Counted from the first letter of the stretch, positions 35,972 to 48,503 are shown. The stretch is 59,771 nt of DNA from Caldicoprobacter algeriensis (GCF_023838525.1 NZ_JAHUQD010000015.1:1-59771); one strand, 5' to 3'. A program made the numbers and translations. The notes: generated by a model from the sequence alone, not told the origin.

Positions 35972-37024
35972 TTGAGGACCAGGGTACTAAAGATAAATGA
36001 TGTGGAAAGCGATTGTAGTGCTATACTGGAAGCTGCCAGGCTGATACAGGGTGGGGAAGTAGTGGCATTTCCCACTGAGACGGTATACGGCCTGGGGGCC
36101 AATGCTTTGGATGCAACCGCGGTTCAGAAGATATTTGAGGCAAAGGGGCGTCCGGGAGACAACCCTCTCATAGTGCACATTTCAAAACGCCAGGACGTGG
36201 ACAAGTTGGTAAGGGAATTGCCTCCTGCAGCCAGCACCCTTATGGAGCGTTTCTGGCCAGGTCCTCTTACCCTGATTTTGAAGAAGTCCCATCTTATACC
36301 GGATACAGTGACGGCAGGTTTGGATACGGTGGCCATTAGGATGCCGCGACACCCGGTGGCTTTAAGGCTTATAGAGTGTAGCGGGGTGCCCATTGCGGCT
36401 CCGAGCGCCAACAGGTCGGGCCATACCAGTCCTACCACGGCGCAGCATGTTTTGGATGACCTCGACGGCAGGATTTCCCTTATACTGGATGGAGGGAAAT
36501 GTCAGGTGGGCTTGGAGTCCACGGTTTTGGATATGACGGCCGAGGTCCCTACGATTTTGAGACCCGGAGGGATCACATATGAAATGCTGACGGAGGTATT
36601 GGGGCAGGTAAGGGTTGATGCCAGTGCTTTAAAACCGCTCAAGGAAGGACAACCGGTCAGATCTCCCGGAATGAAATATGCCCATTATGCGCCTCATGCC
36701 CAGGTGGTGGTGGTGCGGGGAGAGCTTGATCAAATGGTGGAGAGAATAAATGCCCTGGCAGAAGAATATATAAAACAGGGCATGAAGGTAGGAATACTTG
36801 CCACTCATGAGACAAAGGATTATTATAAAGAAGGGAAAGTGCTGGTATTGGGCAGTCGCACTCAGCCTGCTGTGATGGCTTCCAACCTGTTTTCGGCTTT
36901 GAGGCAGTTTGATGACCTGGGGATGGATATAGTCCTTGCTGAATGGATAGAGACAAAGGATGAGGGTTTGGCAATAATGAACCGCATGTTGAGGGCAGCC
37001 GCATTCCGCGTGATTGATGCGTAA
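35972..37024 (+). CDS. ywlC: Threonylcarbamoyl-AMP synthase (Sua5 type)
   Basis: Makes threonylcarbamoyl-AMP from threonine, bicarbonate and ATP for t6A37 in ANN-decoding tRNAs. It has the YrdC/TsaC domain (about 15-200: VVAFPTETVYGLGAN, KGRPGDNPLIVHI and SANRSGHTSPT) and the C-terminal Sua5 domain (about 235-350) starting SPGMKYAHYAPH. About 350 residues is normal. TTG 35972 is preferred: AAAGGAGAAAGG lies upstream and the protein starts where relatives do; GTG 35924 is the alternative. It is in the ywlC position of the Bacillus order. Confidence 0.94.
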   Translation: MRTRVLKINDVESDCSAILEAARLIQGGEVVAFPTETVYGLGANALDATAVQKIFEAKGRPGDNPLIVHISKRQDVDKLVRELPPAASTLMERFWPGPLTLILKKSHLIPDTVTAGLDTVAIRMPRHPVALRLIECSGVPIAAPSANRSGHTSPTTAQHVLDDLDGRISLILDGGKCQVGLESTVLDMTAEVPTILRPGGITYEMLTEVLGQVRVDASALKPLKEGQPVRSPGMKYAHYAPHAQVVVVRGELDQMVERINALAEEYIKQGMKVGILATHETKDYYKEGKVLVLGSRTQPAVMASNLFSALRQFDDLGMDIVLAEWIETKDEGLAIMNRMLRAAAFRVIDA

Positions 37025-37186
37025 AAACCAGCATTTGTTTAGCACGTATGATATTATGGAGTAACTATATAATAGAACAGCAGAAAAATAAATTGATTGC
37101 GCATGTCAAGGAACGGATTTGGGGAAATATAGGAGAAAAAACGGTAGACCAATGGATTTTTACGGCCAAGAAGGAGGTTTTATAGA

Positions 37187-37654
37187 TTGAGAACGGTTCT
37201 GTTTGTGTGCACAGGCAATACGTGCCGAAGCCCCATGGCCGAGGCCTTGTTTAAAGATCTGGCAAAGAAAAATGGGCTGGATGATATAAAAGTCATGTCT
37301 GCGGGTCTAGCCGCTATCGAGGGGGACAGCGTCACGCCCCAGGCCATTGAAGTTATGGAGCGAAGAGGGATAGACTTAAGCGATCACCGGGCTAGGAATG
37401 TGGATGCATCGCTTGTTGAAGAAGCTGACCTGATATTGACCATGACCGATCGACACAAATCGATATTGAGCAGCATGTATCCAGAAGCCGCATCCAAGAT
37501 ACATGTGCTTAAGGAATACGTCGAAGGTGGGTCGGTTAAAGGAGAATTGGCGCAGATACTTGATCCTTTTGGCCAGCCGGTGGAGGTTTATGAAAGCTGT
37601 GCTCGCGAGCTGGAGGAAGCCCTCACAAAGCTGATAGAAAAGCTGAAAGCCTAA
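37187..37654 (+). CDS. ywlE: YwlE-type protein-arginine phosphatase
   Basis: Low-molecular-weight phosphatase (155 residues). The P-loop is CTGNTCRS at residues 8-15; the general acid is in ILDPFG. Classical tyrosine phosphatases of this fold have Ile at the fifth loop position (CxGNICRS), while Thr there is the known mark of arginine specificity in Bacillus YwlE. The Thr (Thr12) and the locus (ywlC-ywlE) both favour arginine phosphatase, which reverses McsB phosphorylation. mcsB is not in this window. TTG 37187 follows AAGGAGG. Confidence 0.9.
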   Translation: MRTVLFVCTGNTCRSPMAEALFKDLAKKNGLDDIKVMSAGLAAIEGDSVTPQAIEVMERRGIDLSDHRARNVDASLVEEADLILTMTDRHKSILSSMYPEAASKIHVLKEYVEGGSVKGELAQILDPFGQPVEVYESCARELEEALTKLIEKLKA

Positions 37655-37663
37655 TATTTTTTA

Positions 37664-37693
37664 TTGCAATTGCCAGATGGGTTAGGTTATAAT
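37664..37693 (+). promoter_or_regulatory. rpiA promoter
   Basis: TTGCAA (37664-37669), 18-bp spacer, TATAAT (37688-37693). It argues that rpiA translation starts downstream at ATG 37727 and not at the in-frame ATG inside or upstream of the promoter. Confidence 0.65.
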
Positions 37694-37726
37694 ATTAAAG
37701 AATATTTTTGGGGGTATTACAGCGCC

Positions 37727-38434
37727 ATGAAAGTACAGGATGAGGGTAAAAATCTCAAGAAAATTGTCGGTTTGGCAGCGGCTGATTTGGTAAAGGATGG
37801 TATGACGGTTGGGATTGGGACAGGCAGTACTGCTGCGTTTTTTATTGAGGAACTGGGCCGAAGGGTTAGACAGGGCTTGTCCATTCGCGGCGTGCCAACG
37901 TCGTATCAAGCCAAGCTTATGTGTTATCAGCACGGAATACCCTTGCTTGATCCTTCGTTGGTGGACAGGCTGGATATCGCCATTGATGGTGCCGATGAGA
38001 TCGATTACAGCTTGAACGCAATAAAAGGTGGCGGCGCTGCCAATACCATGGAGAAGGTCATAGCCACCATGGCCGATGAGTTCGTAATCATAGTGGATCA
38101 TTCCAAGCTGGTGGAAAAGCTGGCTGTATCTTTTCCGGTGCCGGTGGAAGTTATTCCGGCAGCTCTTGGTTTGGTGATGCGAAAGGTTGGAGAAATCGGA
38201 GCCAGACCTGAGCTCAGAATGGCGGTCAGAAAAGCTGGGCCGGTGGTGACCGATAATGGCAATTTCATCGTGGATCTGTATTTTGACGAAGCACCTGATG
38301 TATACCGGTTAAATCGTGTGCTGAAATCGATACCAGGAGTGGTGGAAACCGGCCTGTTTTTAGGAATGGCCCATAAAGCCTTGGTTGCATGGGAGGATGG
38401 AGTGGAAGTAATGCTGGCAAGTCAAAAGGACTGA
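37727..38434 (+). CDS. rpiA: Ribose-5-phosphate isomerase A
   Basis: Interconverts ribose 5-phosphate and ribulose 5-phosphate in the pentose phosphate pathway. RpiA family (235 residues): [11 protein letters not shown] at the N-terminus, then IDGADEID, and KGGGAAN with the catalytic region after it. Bacillus and many Clostridia have the unrelated RpiB (ywlF) at this exact place, so the same reaction is served by a different family. ATG 37727 is chosen because the only promoter (37664-37693) lies just upstream; the GGGGG site is a little far (about 13 bases). Confidence 0.93.
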   Translation: MKVQDEGKNLKKIVGLAAADLVKDGMTVGIGTGSTAAFFIEELGRRVRQGLSIRGVPTSYQAKLMCYQHGIPLLDPSLVDRLDIAIDGADEIDYSLNAIKGGGAANTMEKVIATMADEFVIIVDHSKLVEKLAVSFPVPVEVIPAALGLVMRKVGEIGARPELRMAVRKAGPVVTDNGNFIVDLYFDEAPDVYRLNRVLKSIPGVVETGLFLGMAHKALVAWEDGVEVMLASQKD

Positions 38435-38483
38435 ATGCCATACCGGTAACCACGTAAAGCTTAACAACAAAAGGAGAGGTAAA

Positions 38484-39113
38484 ATGGGTAGAGTACACGT
38501 TTTAGACCATCCGTTGATTCAGCATAAGCTGTCCCTTGTCAGGGATAAAGAGACGGGGGCTAAGGAGTTCAGAGAGCTGGTGGAAGAGATATCTCTGCTT
38601 ATGGCCTATGAGGTTACCCGTGACCTGCCGCTCAAAGAGGTAGAGATAGAGACTCCGGTGGGCAAGGCCAGAACCAAGGTCATATCCGGCAAGAAGCTAG
38701 GGATTATACCCATTTTAAGGGCAGGGCTTGGAATGGTGGACGGCATGCTCAAGCTCATACCGGCTGCCAAGGTAGGACATATCGGTCTGTATCGCGACCC
38801 CGAGACGCTGGAGCCGGTGGGATATTATTGTAAGCTGCCTCCAGATGTAGAAGAGAGGGAGCTCATTGTAATCGATCCCATGTTGGCCACCGGAGGTTCG
38901 GCATCTGCGGCTTTGAATTTCATAAAACAAAAGGGTGCCAGAAGCATAAAGTTCGTTTGTTTAATAGCCGCTCCCGAGGGTATTGAACGCCTTCGGCGGG
39001 ATCATGAGGATGTAGATATATTTGTAGCGGCCATAGATAAATGCCTCAACGAACATGGGTATATAGTACCCGGCTTGGGGGATGCCGGAGACAGGCTGTT
39101 TGGAACGAAATAA
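38484..39113 (+). CDS. upp: Uracil phosphoribosyltransferase
   Basis: Salvages uracil to UMP using PRPP. The 209-residue protein has the usual opening [15 protein letters not shown], the [11 protein letters not shown] segment and the PRPP loop [11 protein letters not shown], and ends in [20 protein letters not shown] precedes the ATG. In Bacillus upp lies just before the atp operon; here a V/A-type ATPase operon begins 65 bp downstream. Confidence 0.98.
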   Translation: MGRVHVLDHPLIQHKLSLVRDKETGAKEFRELVEEISLLMAYEVTRDLPLKEVEIETPVGKARTKVISGKKLGIIPILRAGLGMVDGMLKLIPAAKVGHIGLYRDPETLEPVGYYCKLPPDVEERELIVIDPMLATGGSASAALNFIKQKGARSIKFVCLIAAPEGIERLRRDHEDVDIFVAAIDKCLNEHGYIVPGLGDAGDRLFGTK

Positions 39114-39178
39114 GAATTAGAGGTCCTGCTGTTTGCACCGAGAAACATAATGGTGGGTTAAGAGAGGTGGTGCTGGTT

Positions 39179-39491
39179 ATGGGTATAGATGCCATAAAGG
39201 AGATTAGGCAGGCAGAACAGCAGGCTGAAGAGATAAAGAAGCAAGCAATGGAAAAGGCAAGGGAGATATTGAGGAGGGCCGAGGAAGAGGGTAACAGATT
39301 TCTGGTAGAGGTGACTCAGCAAGCGCAGCAAGAGAGGCAGCGGTTTATGCGTCAGGCTGAAGAGGAAGCCAAGAAGGAGATAGAGGCTTTAAACCAGAAA
39401 GTGGAGGAAGAATGCCAAAAGATACGTCAAATGGCCCAGGCCAAGCTGGATAAAGCCATTTCCTTGATTATGGGAAAGGTCGTGAATATGC

Positions 39492-39505
<14 letters not shown>
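39179..39505 (+). CDS. ntpF: V/A-type ATPase peripheral-stalk subunit G/H
   Basis: First gene of the V/A-type ATPase operon, encoding a 108-residue almost entirely helical, charged protein (heptad-like AEEIKKQAMEKAREIL repeats) that forms the peripheral stalk with subunit E. ATG 39179 starts the conserved MGIDAIKEIRQAE and has AGAGAGGTGG upstream; an in-frame ATG inside upp would add 46 unrelated residues. It overlaps the next gene by 14 bp. Coiled-coil stalk subunits diverge quickly, so the call also rests on its place in the operon. Confidence 0.88.
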
Positions 39506-41991
<2,486 letters not shown>

Positions 41992-42002
41992 GAGTGGGTG
42001 CC

Positions 42003-42611
42003 ATGAATGGGTTTGACAAGATCAAGCGGCGTATTCTGGAAGATGCTCAGCAGGAGGCCGAACGCATAATCCAGTCGGCTGAGGAAAAAGCAAGGGAGAT
42101 TAAAGAGGCCAAGGCCAATGAGGCCGGCAAGCTTAGAAAGCGCTTGACCGAGCAAAACATGGAGGCGGCCCGCGAGCATAAAAGAAGGATGCTGGTGTCA
42201 GCTCAGCTGGAGATGAAAAAAAAGGTGTTGGCTGCCAAGCGAGATATGATAGAAGCCGTATTTAGAGGGGTTATTGAGGGGATAAGCGGCATGGCCGATG
42301 ACCAATACAGGGAGGTCATTGCTTCCATGCTTTTGAATGCCCCTCTTCAGGGAGATGAAGAGGTGGTATTCTCGGCTTATGATCAGTACCGCCTGGACCA
42401 GGGTTTCCTGGATTACGTCAATGAACAGCTAAAAAAACAAGGGCGGAAGGGACAGTTGCGCTTGGCGCCCGATAGAGGGCAGTTTAAGGCCGGATTTGTC
42501 CTTCGAGGACATGAAGTTGAGATAAACAGCTCGTTTGAGGCAATTGTGAGGGCATTGCGAATTGAAATGGAGCCTCAAGTGGCTGAAATTCTATTCGGTG
42601 AACTTACTTAA
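42003..42611 (+). CDS. ntpE: V/A-type ATPase subunit E
   Basis: Peripheral-stalk subunit (202 residues). A long charged N-terminal helix (about 5-85, with ILEDAQQEAERIIQSAEEKA) pairs with subunit G/H; the C-terminal alpha/beta domain (about 95-200, with GFVLRGHEVEINSSFEAIV) sits on the catalytic head. ATG 42003 follows TAGGAGTGGG 11 bp after the ntpK stop. Confidence 0.93.
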   Translation: MNGFDKIKRRILEDAQQEAERIIQSAEEKAREIKEAKANEAGKLRKRLTEQNMEAAREHKRRMLVSAQLEMKKKVLAAKRDMIEAVFRGVIEGISGMADDQYREVIASMLLNAPLQGDEEVVFSAYDQYRLDQGFLDYVNEQLKKQGRKGQLRLAPDRGQFKAGFVLRGHEVEINSSFEAIVRALRIEMEPQVAEILFGELT

Positions 42612-42691
42612 ATTTAACTTGTTAAGCTTATAAAAGGTTTTAGAGTAGCAGAGTACATAATTGACTTGTTGTTGGCTGTAGGAAGGATGAT

Positions 42692-43699
42692 ATGATGCCT
42701 CAACCCAGTTATGAATACGGGGTGGCCAGAGTCAGGGTTTTGGAGACCAGGCTGCTTACTCGGGAGCGCATTGAGCGGATGGTGGATGCCGAATCTGCCG
42801 AGGAGGCACTCAAGGTACTGTCGGAGACCAGCTATGCTCCTCTGGTTGCAGAGCTGAGTTCTCCCTATGAATATGATGAGCTCCTTTCGAAAGAGATGAA
42901 GAGAGTACGTGATTTCATCGACGAGATTTCGCCTGACCCAGCCATTACCGAGCTGTTTTTCTTAAAATATGATTTTCATAATCTCAAGGTTTTATTGAAA
43001 CACAGGTATTTAAGCGGCCAGGATGATGAGTTGCCCTTGGCTCGAATGGGCACTATTCCGGTGGAGGTTTTAAAGAAGGCCGTGGAGGATTCGGACAGCG
43101 GCATACTTCCGCCGTTTATGGCTGATGTCGTAAAGGATATTGACGAGATCTGTGTGCTGAAGGTTGACCCACAAAGGATTGACACTATGCTGGACCGGGC
43201 CATGTATGACCATATATTTGAAGTGTGCCGTAGGAAAAGGAATTCGTTTGCTCTCCGTTATTTTCAAATGCAGGTTGACCTTTTAAACCTCCGTTCGCTT
43301 TTGCGGGCAAAAAGGCTGGGCCAGGGGTTTGACTTTTTGAAGGAAATGCTGATTCCACACGGCAGCCTGAGTGTTTCTTTCTATAGCCGTGCCATTGAGC
43401 AGCCGTATGAGCAGTTGATCAAAGAGGTGGAATCCACTCCTTACGGGAAAGTTGTAGCTGAGGGCGTTGAGGACTTTTTGCGGGGGGGTACTCTAACTGC
43501 TTTTGAAAGGCTGATGGATGACTATTTGCTGAGTTACGTCAGGTCGGTGAGATATAATCCATTTGGAATAGAAGCCATTGTGGGGTATCTGTTGGCCAAG
43601 GAAAACGAGATTAAGCTCATACGCATAATCATGGTGGGTAAGATAAACAACCTGCCTGCCGAAAAAATTCGTGAAAGGCTACGTGATGTGTATGTATAA
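42692..43699 (+). CDS. ntpC: V/A-type ATPase subunit C
   Basis: Funnel-shaped helical subunit (335 residues, d-subunit equivalent) that links the central stalk to the K ring. It is all alpha-helical, with the opening YGVARVRVLETRLL, then FLKYDFHNLKVLLKHRY, and the closing KENEIKLIRIIMVGK motif of the family. Tandem ATGs at 42692 and 42695 follow AGGAAGGATG. An 80-bp gap from ntpE contains no hairpin. Its 3' end overlaps ntpG by 14 bp. Confidence 0.95.
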   Translation: MMPQPSYEYGVARVRVLETRLLTRERIERMVDAESAEEALKVLSETSYAPLVAELSSPYEYDELLSKEMKRVRDFIDEISPDPAITELFFLKYDFHNLKVLLKHRYLSGQDDELPLARMGTIPVEVLKKAVEDSDSGILPPFMADVVKDIDEICVLKVDPQRIDTMLDRAMYDHIFEVCRRKRNSFALRYFQMQVDLLNLRSLLRAKRLGQGFDFLKEMLIPHGSLSVSFYSRAIEQPYEQLIKEVESTPYGKVVAEGVEDFLRGGTLTAFERLMDDYLLSYVRSVRYNPFGIEAIVGYLLAKENEIKLIRIIMVGKINNLPAEKIRERLRDVYV

Positions 43700-44015
43700 G
43701 ATGGGCGTAATTGGCGACAAGGACTCAATACTGGGGTTTAAGGCTTTGGGCCTGTCGGTTTTTCCGGTTACACAGCCTGAACAGGCTGCTAGGCTTATTC
43801 ACAGGCTGGCCAAAGAGAACTATGCGGTTTTGTTCATAACCGAACCGATAGCAAAGGACATCCAGGAGACCATCGATAGATACAGCGCTCAGCCTTTTCC
43901 TATTATTACCTTGATTCCCAATAATGCTGGGAGCATAGGGCTGGGAATGAAAGGGGTCAAAGCCAGCGTGGAAAAAGCAGTAGGAGTTGACATTTTATTT
44001 GGAGAGCGAGGGTAG
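43686..44015 (+). CDS. ntpG: V/A-type ATPase subunit F
   Basis: Small central-stalk subunit (109 residues; called G in the Enterococcus ntp scheme, F in general use). The opening MGVIGDKDSILGFKALGL and the segment VLFITEPIA, then PIITLIPN, are typical. ATG 43686 is chosen from several in-frame starts because GAAAGG sits about 7 bases upstream; ATG 43701 would also give the conserved core. Confidence 0.93.
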   Translation: MCMYKMGVIGDKDSILGFKALGLSVFPVTQPEQAARLIHRLAKENYAVLFITEPIAKDIQETIDRYSAQPFPIITLIPNNAGSIGLGMKGVKASVEKAVGVDILFGERG

Positions 44016-44022
44016 GTGAGCT

Positions 44023-45795
44023 ATGCAGGGTAGGATAATAAAGGTGTCGGGGCCGCTTGTCGTAGCCGAAGGAATGGCCGATGCCAAGATGTTCGACGTG
44101 GTGCGAGTAAGCGACAAGAGGCTCATTGGCGAGATAATAGAGCTACGGGGAGATAAGGCTTCGATTCAGGTATATGAGGAGACCTCGGGGCTAGGGCCGG
44201 GAGAGCCTGTGTACTCCACTGGCGAGCCTTTAAGCGTAGAGCTGGGGCCGGGGCTTATAGGCTCCATATTTGACGGCATACAGCGTCCCTTAACCCTCAT
44301 ACGTGAAAAGGTGGGGGACCGTATTACAAGGGGTGTTGAGGTTCCTTCATTGGATCGAGAGCGCAAGTGGGAATTTGTGCCCTGTGTCAAGCCAGGGGAC
44401 CAGGTTGAACCCGGTGACATAATAGGGGTGGTCCAGGAGACCTCTATAGTGGAGCACCGCATTATGGTGCCCCAGGGTATAGGAGGTGTCATAGAGTGGA
44501 TCCACCAGGGGCTGGCTACAATTGTAGAGCCCGTGGCCAAGGTCAAAACAGCTGATGGGGCTACTGTGGATATTACCATGATGCAAAAGACCCCCGTTCG
44601 CATCGGGAGAAAGTACAAGGAAAAACTCCCGCCCACTCTTCCCCTGATAACGGGCCAGCGGGTTATTGATACCTTCTTCCCAGTGGCCAAGGGAGGGGTG
44701 GCTGCCGTACCCGGGCCTTTTGGCAGCGGTAAAACGGTGGTACAGCACCAACTGGCAAAGTGGGCCGATGCCGACATCATAGTGTATGTAGGCTGCGGCG
44801 AGCGGGGTAACGAGATGACCGATGTTCTCATGGAGTTCCCTCAGCTGAGAGACCCCAAGACCGGTGAACCGCTTATGAAGCGGACGGTGCTCATTGCCAA
44901 TACTTCTGATATGCCTGTGGCGGCCCGTGAGGCGTCCATATACACTGGTATTACCATTGCGGAATATTTCAGGGATATGGGCTACAACGTCGCTATCATG
45001 GCCGACTCCACATCAAGGTGGGCTGAGGCCCTTCGCGAGATGTCGGGCCGTTTGGAGGAGATGCCTGGTGAGGAGGGCTATCCGGCTTACTTGAGCTCCA
45101 GGCTTGCGGAATTCTACGAACGGGCTGGCCGCGTCATATGTTTAGGGAAAGACGGCCGAGAAGGCACTATAACCGCTATTGGTGCCGTTTCACCGCCCGG
45201 CGGTGACTTCTCGGAACCTGTAACCCAGGCCACATTGCGCATAGTTAAAGTCTTCTGGGCTTTGGATTCGCAGCTTGCATACCGCAGGCACTTCCCTGCC
45301 ATAAACTGGCTAACCAGCTATTCGCTGTATCTTGATCGGTTGAACGAATGGTACAACAAGGAAATATCGGAGGAGTGGCTTAAGCTTAGGCAGGAGGCCA
45401 TGGCCCTTTTGCAGGAGGAGGCTCAGCTGGAGGAGATAGTCAGGCTGGTGGGAGTAGATGCCTTATCGGTGAGGGATAGGCTGGTGCTGGAGGCTGCTAA
45501 GTCCATCAGGGAAGATTACCTGCACCAAAACGCTTTCCACGACGTGGATACCTATACTTCTCTTGCCAAGCAGTACAAGATGCTCAAGCTGATAATCGAG
45601 TTTTATCATCTAGGCCAAAAAGCTCTGGATGCAGGGGCGGAGTTCAGCCAGGTGGTCAACCTTCCGGTAAGAGAGCGTATAGGGCGGGCCAAGTACATCC
45701 CCGAGGGTCAGCTGGAGCAGCTGGATGAGATCCTAAAAGAGTTAAGGGAACAGATGTCGTCTTTGATGTCAGAGGGAGGCGTGGCTTATGCTTAA
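44023..45795 (+). CDS. ntpA: V/A-type ATPase catalytic subunit A
   Basis: Catalytic head subunit (590 residues). Walker A is GPFGSGKT (about 230-237), followed by [16 protein letters not shown]; other hallmarks are the A-specific bulge domain (about 110-200), [22 protein letters not shown], and [11 protein letters not shown]. The protein is complete. The longer A-type insert separates it from F-type beta subunits. It overlaps ntpB by 8 bp, consistent with coupled translation in the A3B3 head. Confidence 0.98.
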   Translation: MQGRIIKVSGPLVVAEGMADAKMFDVVRVSDKRLIGEIIELRGDKASIQVYEETSGLGPGEPVYSTGEPLSVELGPGLIGSIFDGIQRPLTLIREKVGDRITRGVEVPSLDRERKWEFVPCVKPGDQVEPGDIIGVVQETSIVEHRIMVPQGIGGVIEWIHQGLATIVEPVAKVKTADGATVDITMMQKTPVRIGRKYKEKLPPTLPLITGQRVIDTFFPVAKGGVAAVPGPFGSGKTVVQHQLAKWADADIIVYVGCGERGNEMTDVLMEFPQLRDPKTGEPLMKRTVLIANTSDMPVAAREASIYTGITIAEYFRDMGYNVAIMADSTSRWAEALREMSGRLEEMPGEEGYPAYLSSRLAEFYERAGRVICLGKDGREGTITAIGAVSPPGGDFSEPVTQATLRIVKVFWALDSQLAYRRHFPAINWLTSYSLYLDRLNEWYNKEISEEWLKLRQEAMALLQEEAQLEEIVRLVGVDALSVRDRLVLEAAKSIREDYLHQNAFHDVDTYTSLAKQYKMLKLIIEFYHLGQKALDAGAEFSQVVNLPVRERIGRAKYIPEGQLEQLDEILKELREQMSSLMSEGGVAYA

Positions 45796-47173
45796 GGAAT
45801 ACAGGACCATTACCGAAGTAGTTGGCCCCTTGATGCTGGTGGAACATGTAGAGGGGGCAAAATATAACGAGCTGGTGGAGATCGAGCAGGCCAATGGCGA
45901 GATTCGTAGAGGCCGCGTCCTTGAGGTGGATGGAGATAGAGCACTGGTTCAGCTCTTTGAGGGCTCTCACGGCTTGAGGATTGCCGATAGCAAGGCGCGC
46001 TTTTTGGGCAGGAGTATAGAGCTGGGTGTATCTAGGGATATGCTGGGACGCGTATTTGATGGAATGGGAAGGCCTATAGATGGAGGTCCCGAGATTATTC
46101 CCAAAAAGCGCATGGACATAAACGGTGAACCTATCAACCCGGCAGCTCGCGACTATCCTTCCGAGTTCATCCAAACGGGAATTTCAGCTATCGACGGTCT
46201 TAATACTCTGGTGCGTGGGCAAAAGCTGCCCATTTTCTCGGGGGCGGGTTTGCCCCATGCCCAGCTGGCTGCACAGATTGCCCGTCAGGCCTGTGTGCTA
46301 GGCAGCGATACCAACTTTGCTGTAGTGTTTGCTGCCATAGGTATAACCTTTGAAGAGGCCGACTTCTTCGTATCGGATTTTCGAAGGACCGGTGCCATCG
46401 AACGCGCGGTGTTATTCATGAACCTGGCCGATGACCCGGCCATTGAGCGCATCTCCACTCCCCGTATGGCATTGACGGCTGCCGAATATCTGGCCTTTGA
46501 AGAGGATATGCATGTGTTGGTCATACTCACCGATATTACCAACTACGCCGAGGCGTTGAGGGAGATATCGGCGGCCCGCAAAGAGGTACCCGGTCGTCGC
46601 GGTTATCCAGGCTACATGTATACCGACCTGGCCACAATGTACGAGAGAGCGGGGAGGATAAAGGGTAAAAAGGGTTCTATTACGCAGATCCCCATACTCA
46701 CCATGCCAGAGGACGACAAGACGCATCCCATTCCCGACCTAACGGGTTATATCACAGAGGGGCAGATAATACTGAGCAGGGAGCTTTACCGCAAGGGCGT
46801 AAATCCGCCCATTGATGTTTTGCCATCCCTGTCCCGTCTGAAGGATAAAGGTATAGGTGAGGGTAAAACTCGGGAGGACCATGCCGATACCATGAACCAG
46901 CTGTTTGCAGCCTATGCCCGGGGTAAGGAAGCCAAGGAACTAGCGGTGGTGCTGGGCGAAGCGGCTCTCTCGGATATAGATAAGCTGTACGCCAAATTTG
47001 CCGACGAATTTGAGAGGCGGTATGTATCCCAGGGCTTTGAGACCAACCGCTCGATTGAGGAGACGCTCAACCTGGGGTGGGAGCTGTTGTCAATACTGCC
47101 CAGAAGCGAGCTTAAGCGTATTCGCGATGAGTACATCGATAAATATTTTCCCGGAGACAAAGGGGATGAATAG
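45788..47173 (+). CDS. ntpB: V/A-type ATPase subunit B
   Basis: Non-catalytic nucleotide-binding head subunit (461 residues). The P-loop place is degenerate ([17 protein letters not shown]), as always in B. Other signatures are [40 protein letters not shown] in two parts, and YPPxxxxPSLSRL-like [13 protein letters not shown]. Start overlaps the end of ntpA. Confidence 0.98.
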   Translation: MLKEYRTITEVVGPLMLVEHVEGAKYNELVEIEQANGEIRRGRVLEVDGDRALVQLFEGSHGLRIADSKARFLGRSIELGVSRDMLGRVFDGMGRPIDGGPEIIPKKRMDINGEPINPAARDYPSEFIQTGISAIDGLNTLVRGQKLPIFSGAGLPHAQLAAQIARQACVLGSDTNFAVVFAAIGITFEEADFFVSDFRRTGAIERAVLFMNLADDPAIERISTPRMALTAAEYLAFEEDMHVLVILTDITNYAEALREISAARKEVPGRRGYPGYMYTDLATMYERAGRIKGKKGSITQIPILTMPEDDKTHPIPDLTGYITEGQIILSRELYRKGVNPPIDVLPSLSRLKDKGIGEGKTREDHADTMNQLFAAYARGKEAKELAVVLGEAALSDIDKLYAKFADEFERRYVSQGFETNRSIEETLNLGWELLSILPRSELKRIRDEYIDKYFPGDKGDE

Positions 47174-47176
47174 TTT

Positions 47177-47824
47177 ATGGCTGTAATGAGGGTTAACCCC
47201 ACGCGCATGGAGCTTACCCGCCTGAAGAATAGGCTCCAGGTGGCTGTAAGGGGGCACAAGCTGCTTAAAGACAAGCGTGATGAGATGATGCGCAGGTTTA
47301 TAGACTTGATAAAGCGAAATAAGGAGTTGCGGGAGCGCGTGGAGCAAAAATTAACCCTGGCGTTTAAGGATTTTTTGATGGCGCGGGCTGTTATGTCATC
47401 TGAAGTGCTGGAAGAGGCCATAATGTTTCCCACCCGTAAGGTGGAGATAAAGCCTTCAATTGGGAACATCATGGGGGTGACCGTTCCGGTCATTGAGTAC
47501 AAGGAAGTGACCGACCGGGAGCTTTCTCCTTACCCTTATAGCTTTGCGGCCACTTCGGCCGAGCTGGATGGCGCTATTGCCGCCTTTTCTGACATCCTCC
47601 CTCTTATGGTGGAGCTGGCTCAGATAGAAAAGACGTGTCAGATGCTGGCTGATGAAATTGAAAAGACCCGTCGCAGGGTAAATGCCCTGGAATACGTCGT
47701 GATCCCTCAGCTTAAAGAGACCATACGTTATATTACCATGAAGCTGGATGAAAACGAGCGCGGAAACCGTACCAGGCTGATGAAGGTGAAGGATATGCTG
47801 GAGAAAAAGGATGCAACCATATAA
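47177..47824 (+). CDS. ntpD: V/A-type ATPase subunit D
   Basis: Central rotor shaft (215 residues), two long antiparallel helices. The opening VNPTRMELTRLKNRL and the closing RRVNALEYVVIPQL, followed by TIRYITMKLDENER, are family hallmarks. It is the last gene of the operon (order G/H-I-K-E-C-F-A-B-D, as in Thermus and many Clostridia). No terminator is evident directly after it. Confidence 0.97.
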   Translation: MAVMRVNPTRMELTRLKNRLQVAVRGHKLLKDKRDEMMRRFIDLIKRNKELRERVEQKLTLAFKDFLMARAVMSSEVLEEAIMFPTRKVEIKPSIGNIMGVTVPVIEYKEVTDRELSPYPYSFAATSAELDGAIAAFSDILPLMVELAQIEKTCQMLADEIEKTRRRVNALEYVVIPQLKETIRYITMKLDENERGNRTRLMKVKDMLEKKDATI

Positions 47825-47969
47825 CGAAATAATTGATTTTTGCAAACTGTAAATTATGGGATGATAAGTTTCCCCACTTGAAGCTTGTTGCCCAAGTTAT
47901 CGAGGGTTGTTGTACTAATATTAGGTTTATATAACCAATATAAATTTTTGTTAGCGAGGTAATACGATC

Positions 47970-48128
47970 ATGATTAAGGCACTTATACTTTTTATTTTGA
48001 CTTATGTATTGTTGCTTTTGTTCCCCAGGTTTGAGGTGCGCACAAGCGAATTCATGAAAATCAGCGTTCCGTTTACCTTGGCAGCCGTTACAACAGGGTA
48101 TGTGTTGATTTGGCTTATCTGGAGTTGA
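47970..48128 (+). pseudogene. Ghost of an ArsB/NhaD (SLC13-like) permease: both ends joined
   Basis: A 52-codon frame that starts like a full permease (MIKALILFILTYVLLLLFPR, first membrane helix) and, after a few residues, continues like the end of one (FMKISVPFTLAAVTTGYVLI and WLIW). The ends of ArsB/NhaD/SLC13-type anion permeases look like this in Firmicutes, so about 350-400 internal codons would be missing in frame. GCGAGG is upstream. It could also be a real two-helix mini-protein; family assignment is from memory. Confidence 0.5.
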
Positions 48129-48225
48129 AAGAGAATATCTACAAAATACTGTGGAAAAGTCTTTAGGGGATGAAAGCGGGATGAGTGTATGGCTCATAAA
48201 TTCGAATCAATAAATAAAAACAACC

Positions 48226-48450
48226 TTGATAATGAATGCAGAAAACAGAACATTCCTCCCAATCCTAAATGAGTTTTACTATATGATAGTACTGCTGGCA
48301 AAGGTTACGGGAACAAGCCCTAGAGCAACACAAGCGATTCGGGATTTCAACGCGCAGGGAACACAGGAATTGCTTGAATGCAAGCTCAAGTTTAAGTCTG
48401 GTACAGAGATGCCGACAAGATATCTGACAAAATTAATTATAAGCGTATAG
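48226..48450 (+). CDS. Hypothetical 74-residue protein, possibly a fragment
   Basis: Soluble-looking product (or 72 residues from a second ATG at 48232) without a recognised family. TSPRATQAIRDFNAQGTQE is its most regular part. There is no ribosome binding site worth the name, and it sits in a patch of decayed genes, so it is probably a fragment. A terminator follows at 48467. Confidence 0.3.
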   Translation: MIMNAENRTFLPILNEFYYMIVLLAKVTGTSPRATQAIRDFNAQGTQELLECKLKFKSGTEMPTRYLTKLIISV

Positions 48451-48466
48451 TCTTATTTTGAGGGAT

Positions 48467-48503
48467 AATCTTGCCTGCGCAATGTGACAGACAAGATTTT
48501 TTT
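48467..48503 (+). terminator. Hairpin with T-run before the NCS2 permease
   Basis: Stem AATCTTG / CAAGATT with a long loop and seven T. It lies about 125 bp before the permease start, so it is either the terminator of upstream transcripts or part of a leader attenuator. No purine-riboswitch core accompanies it. Confidence 0.65.
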
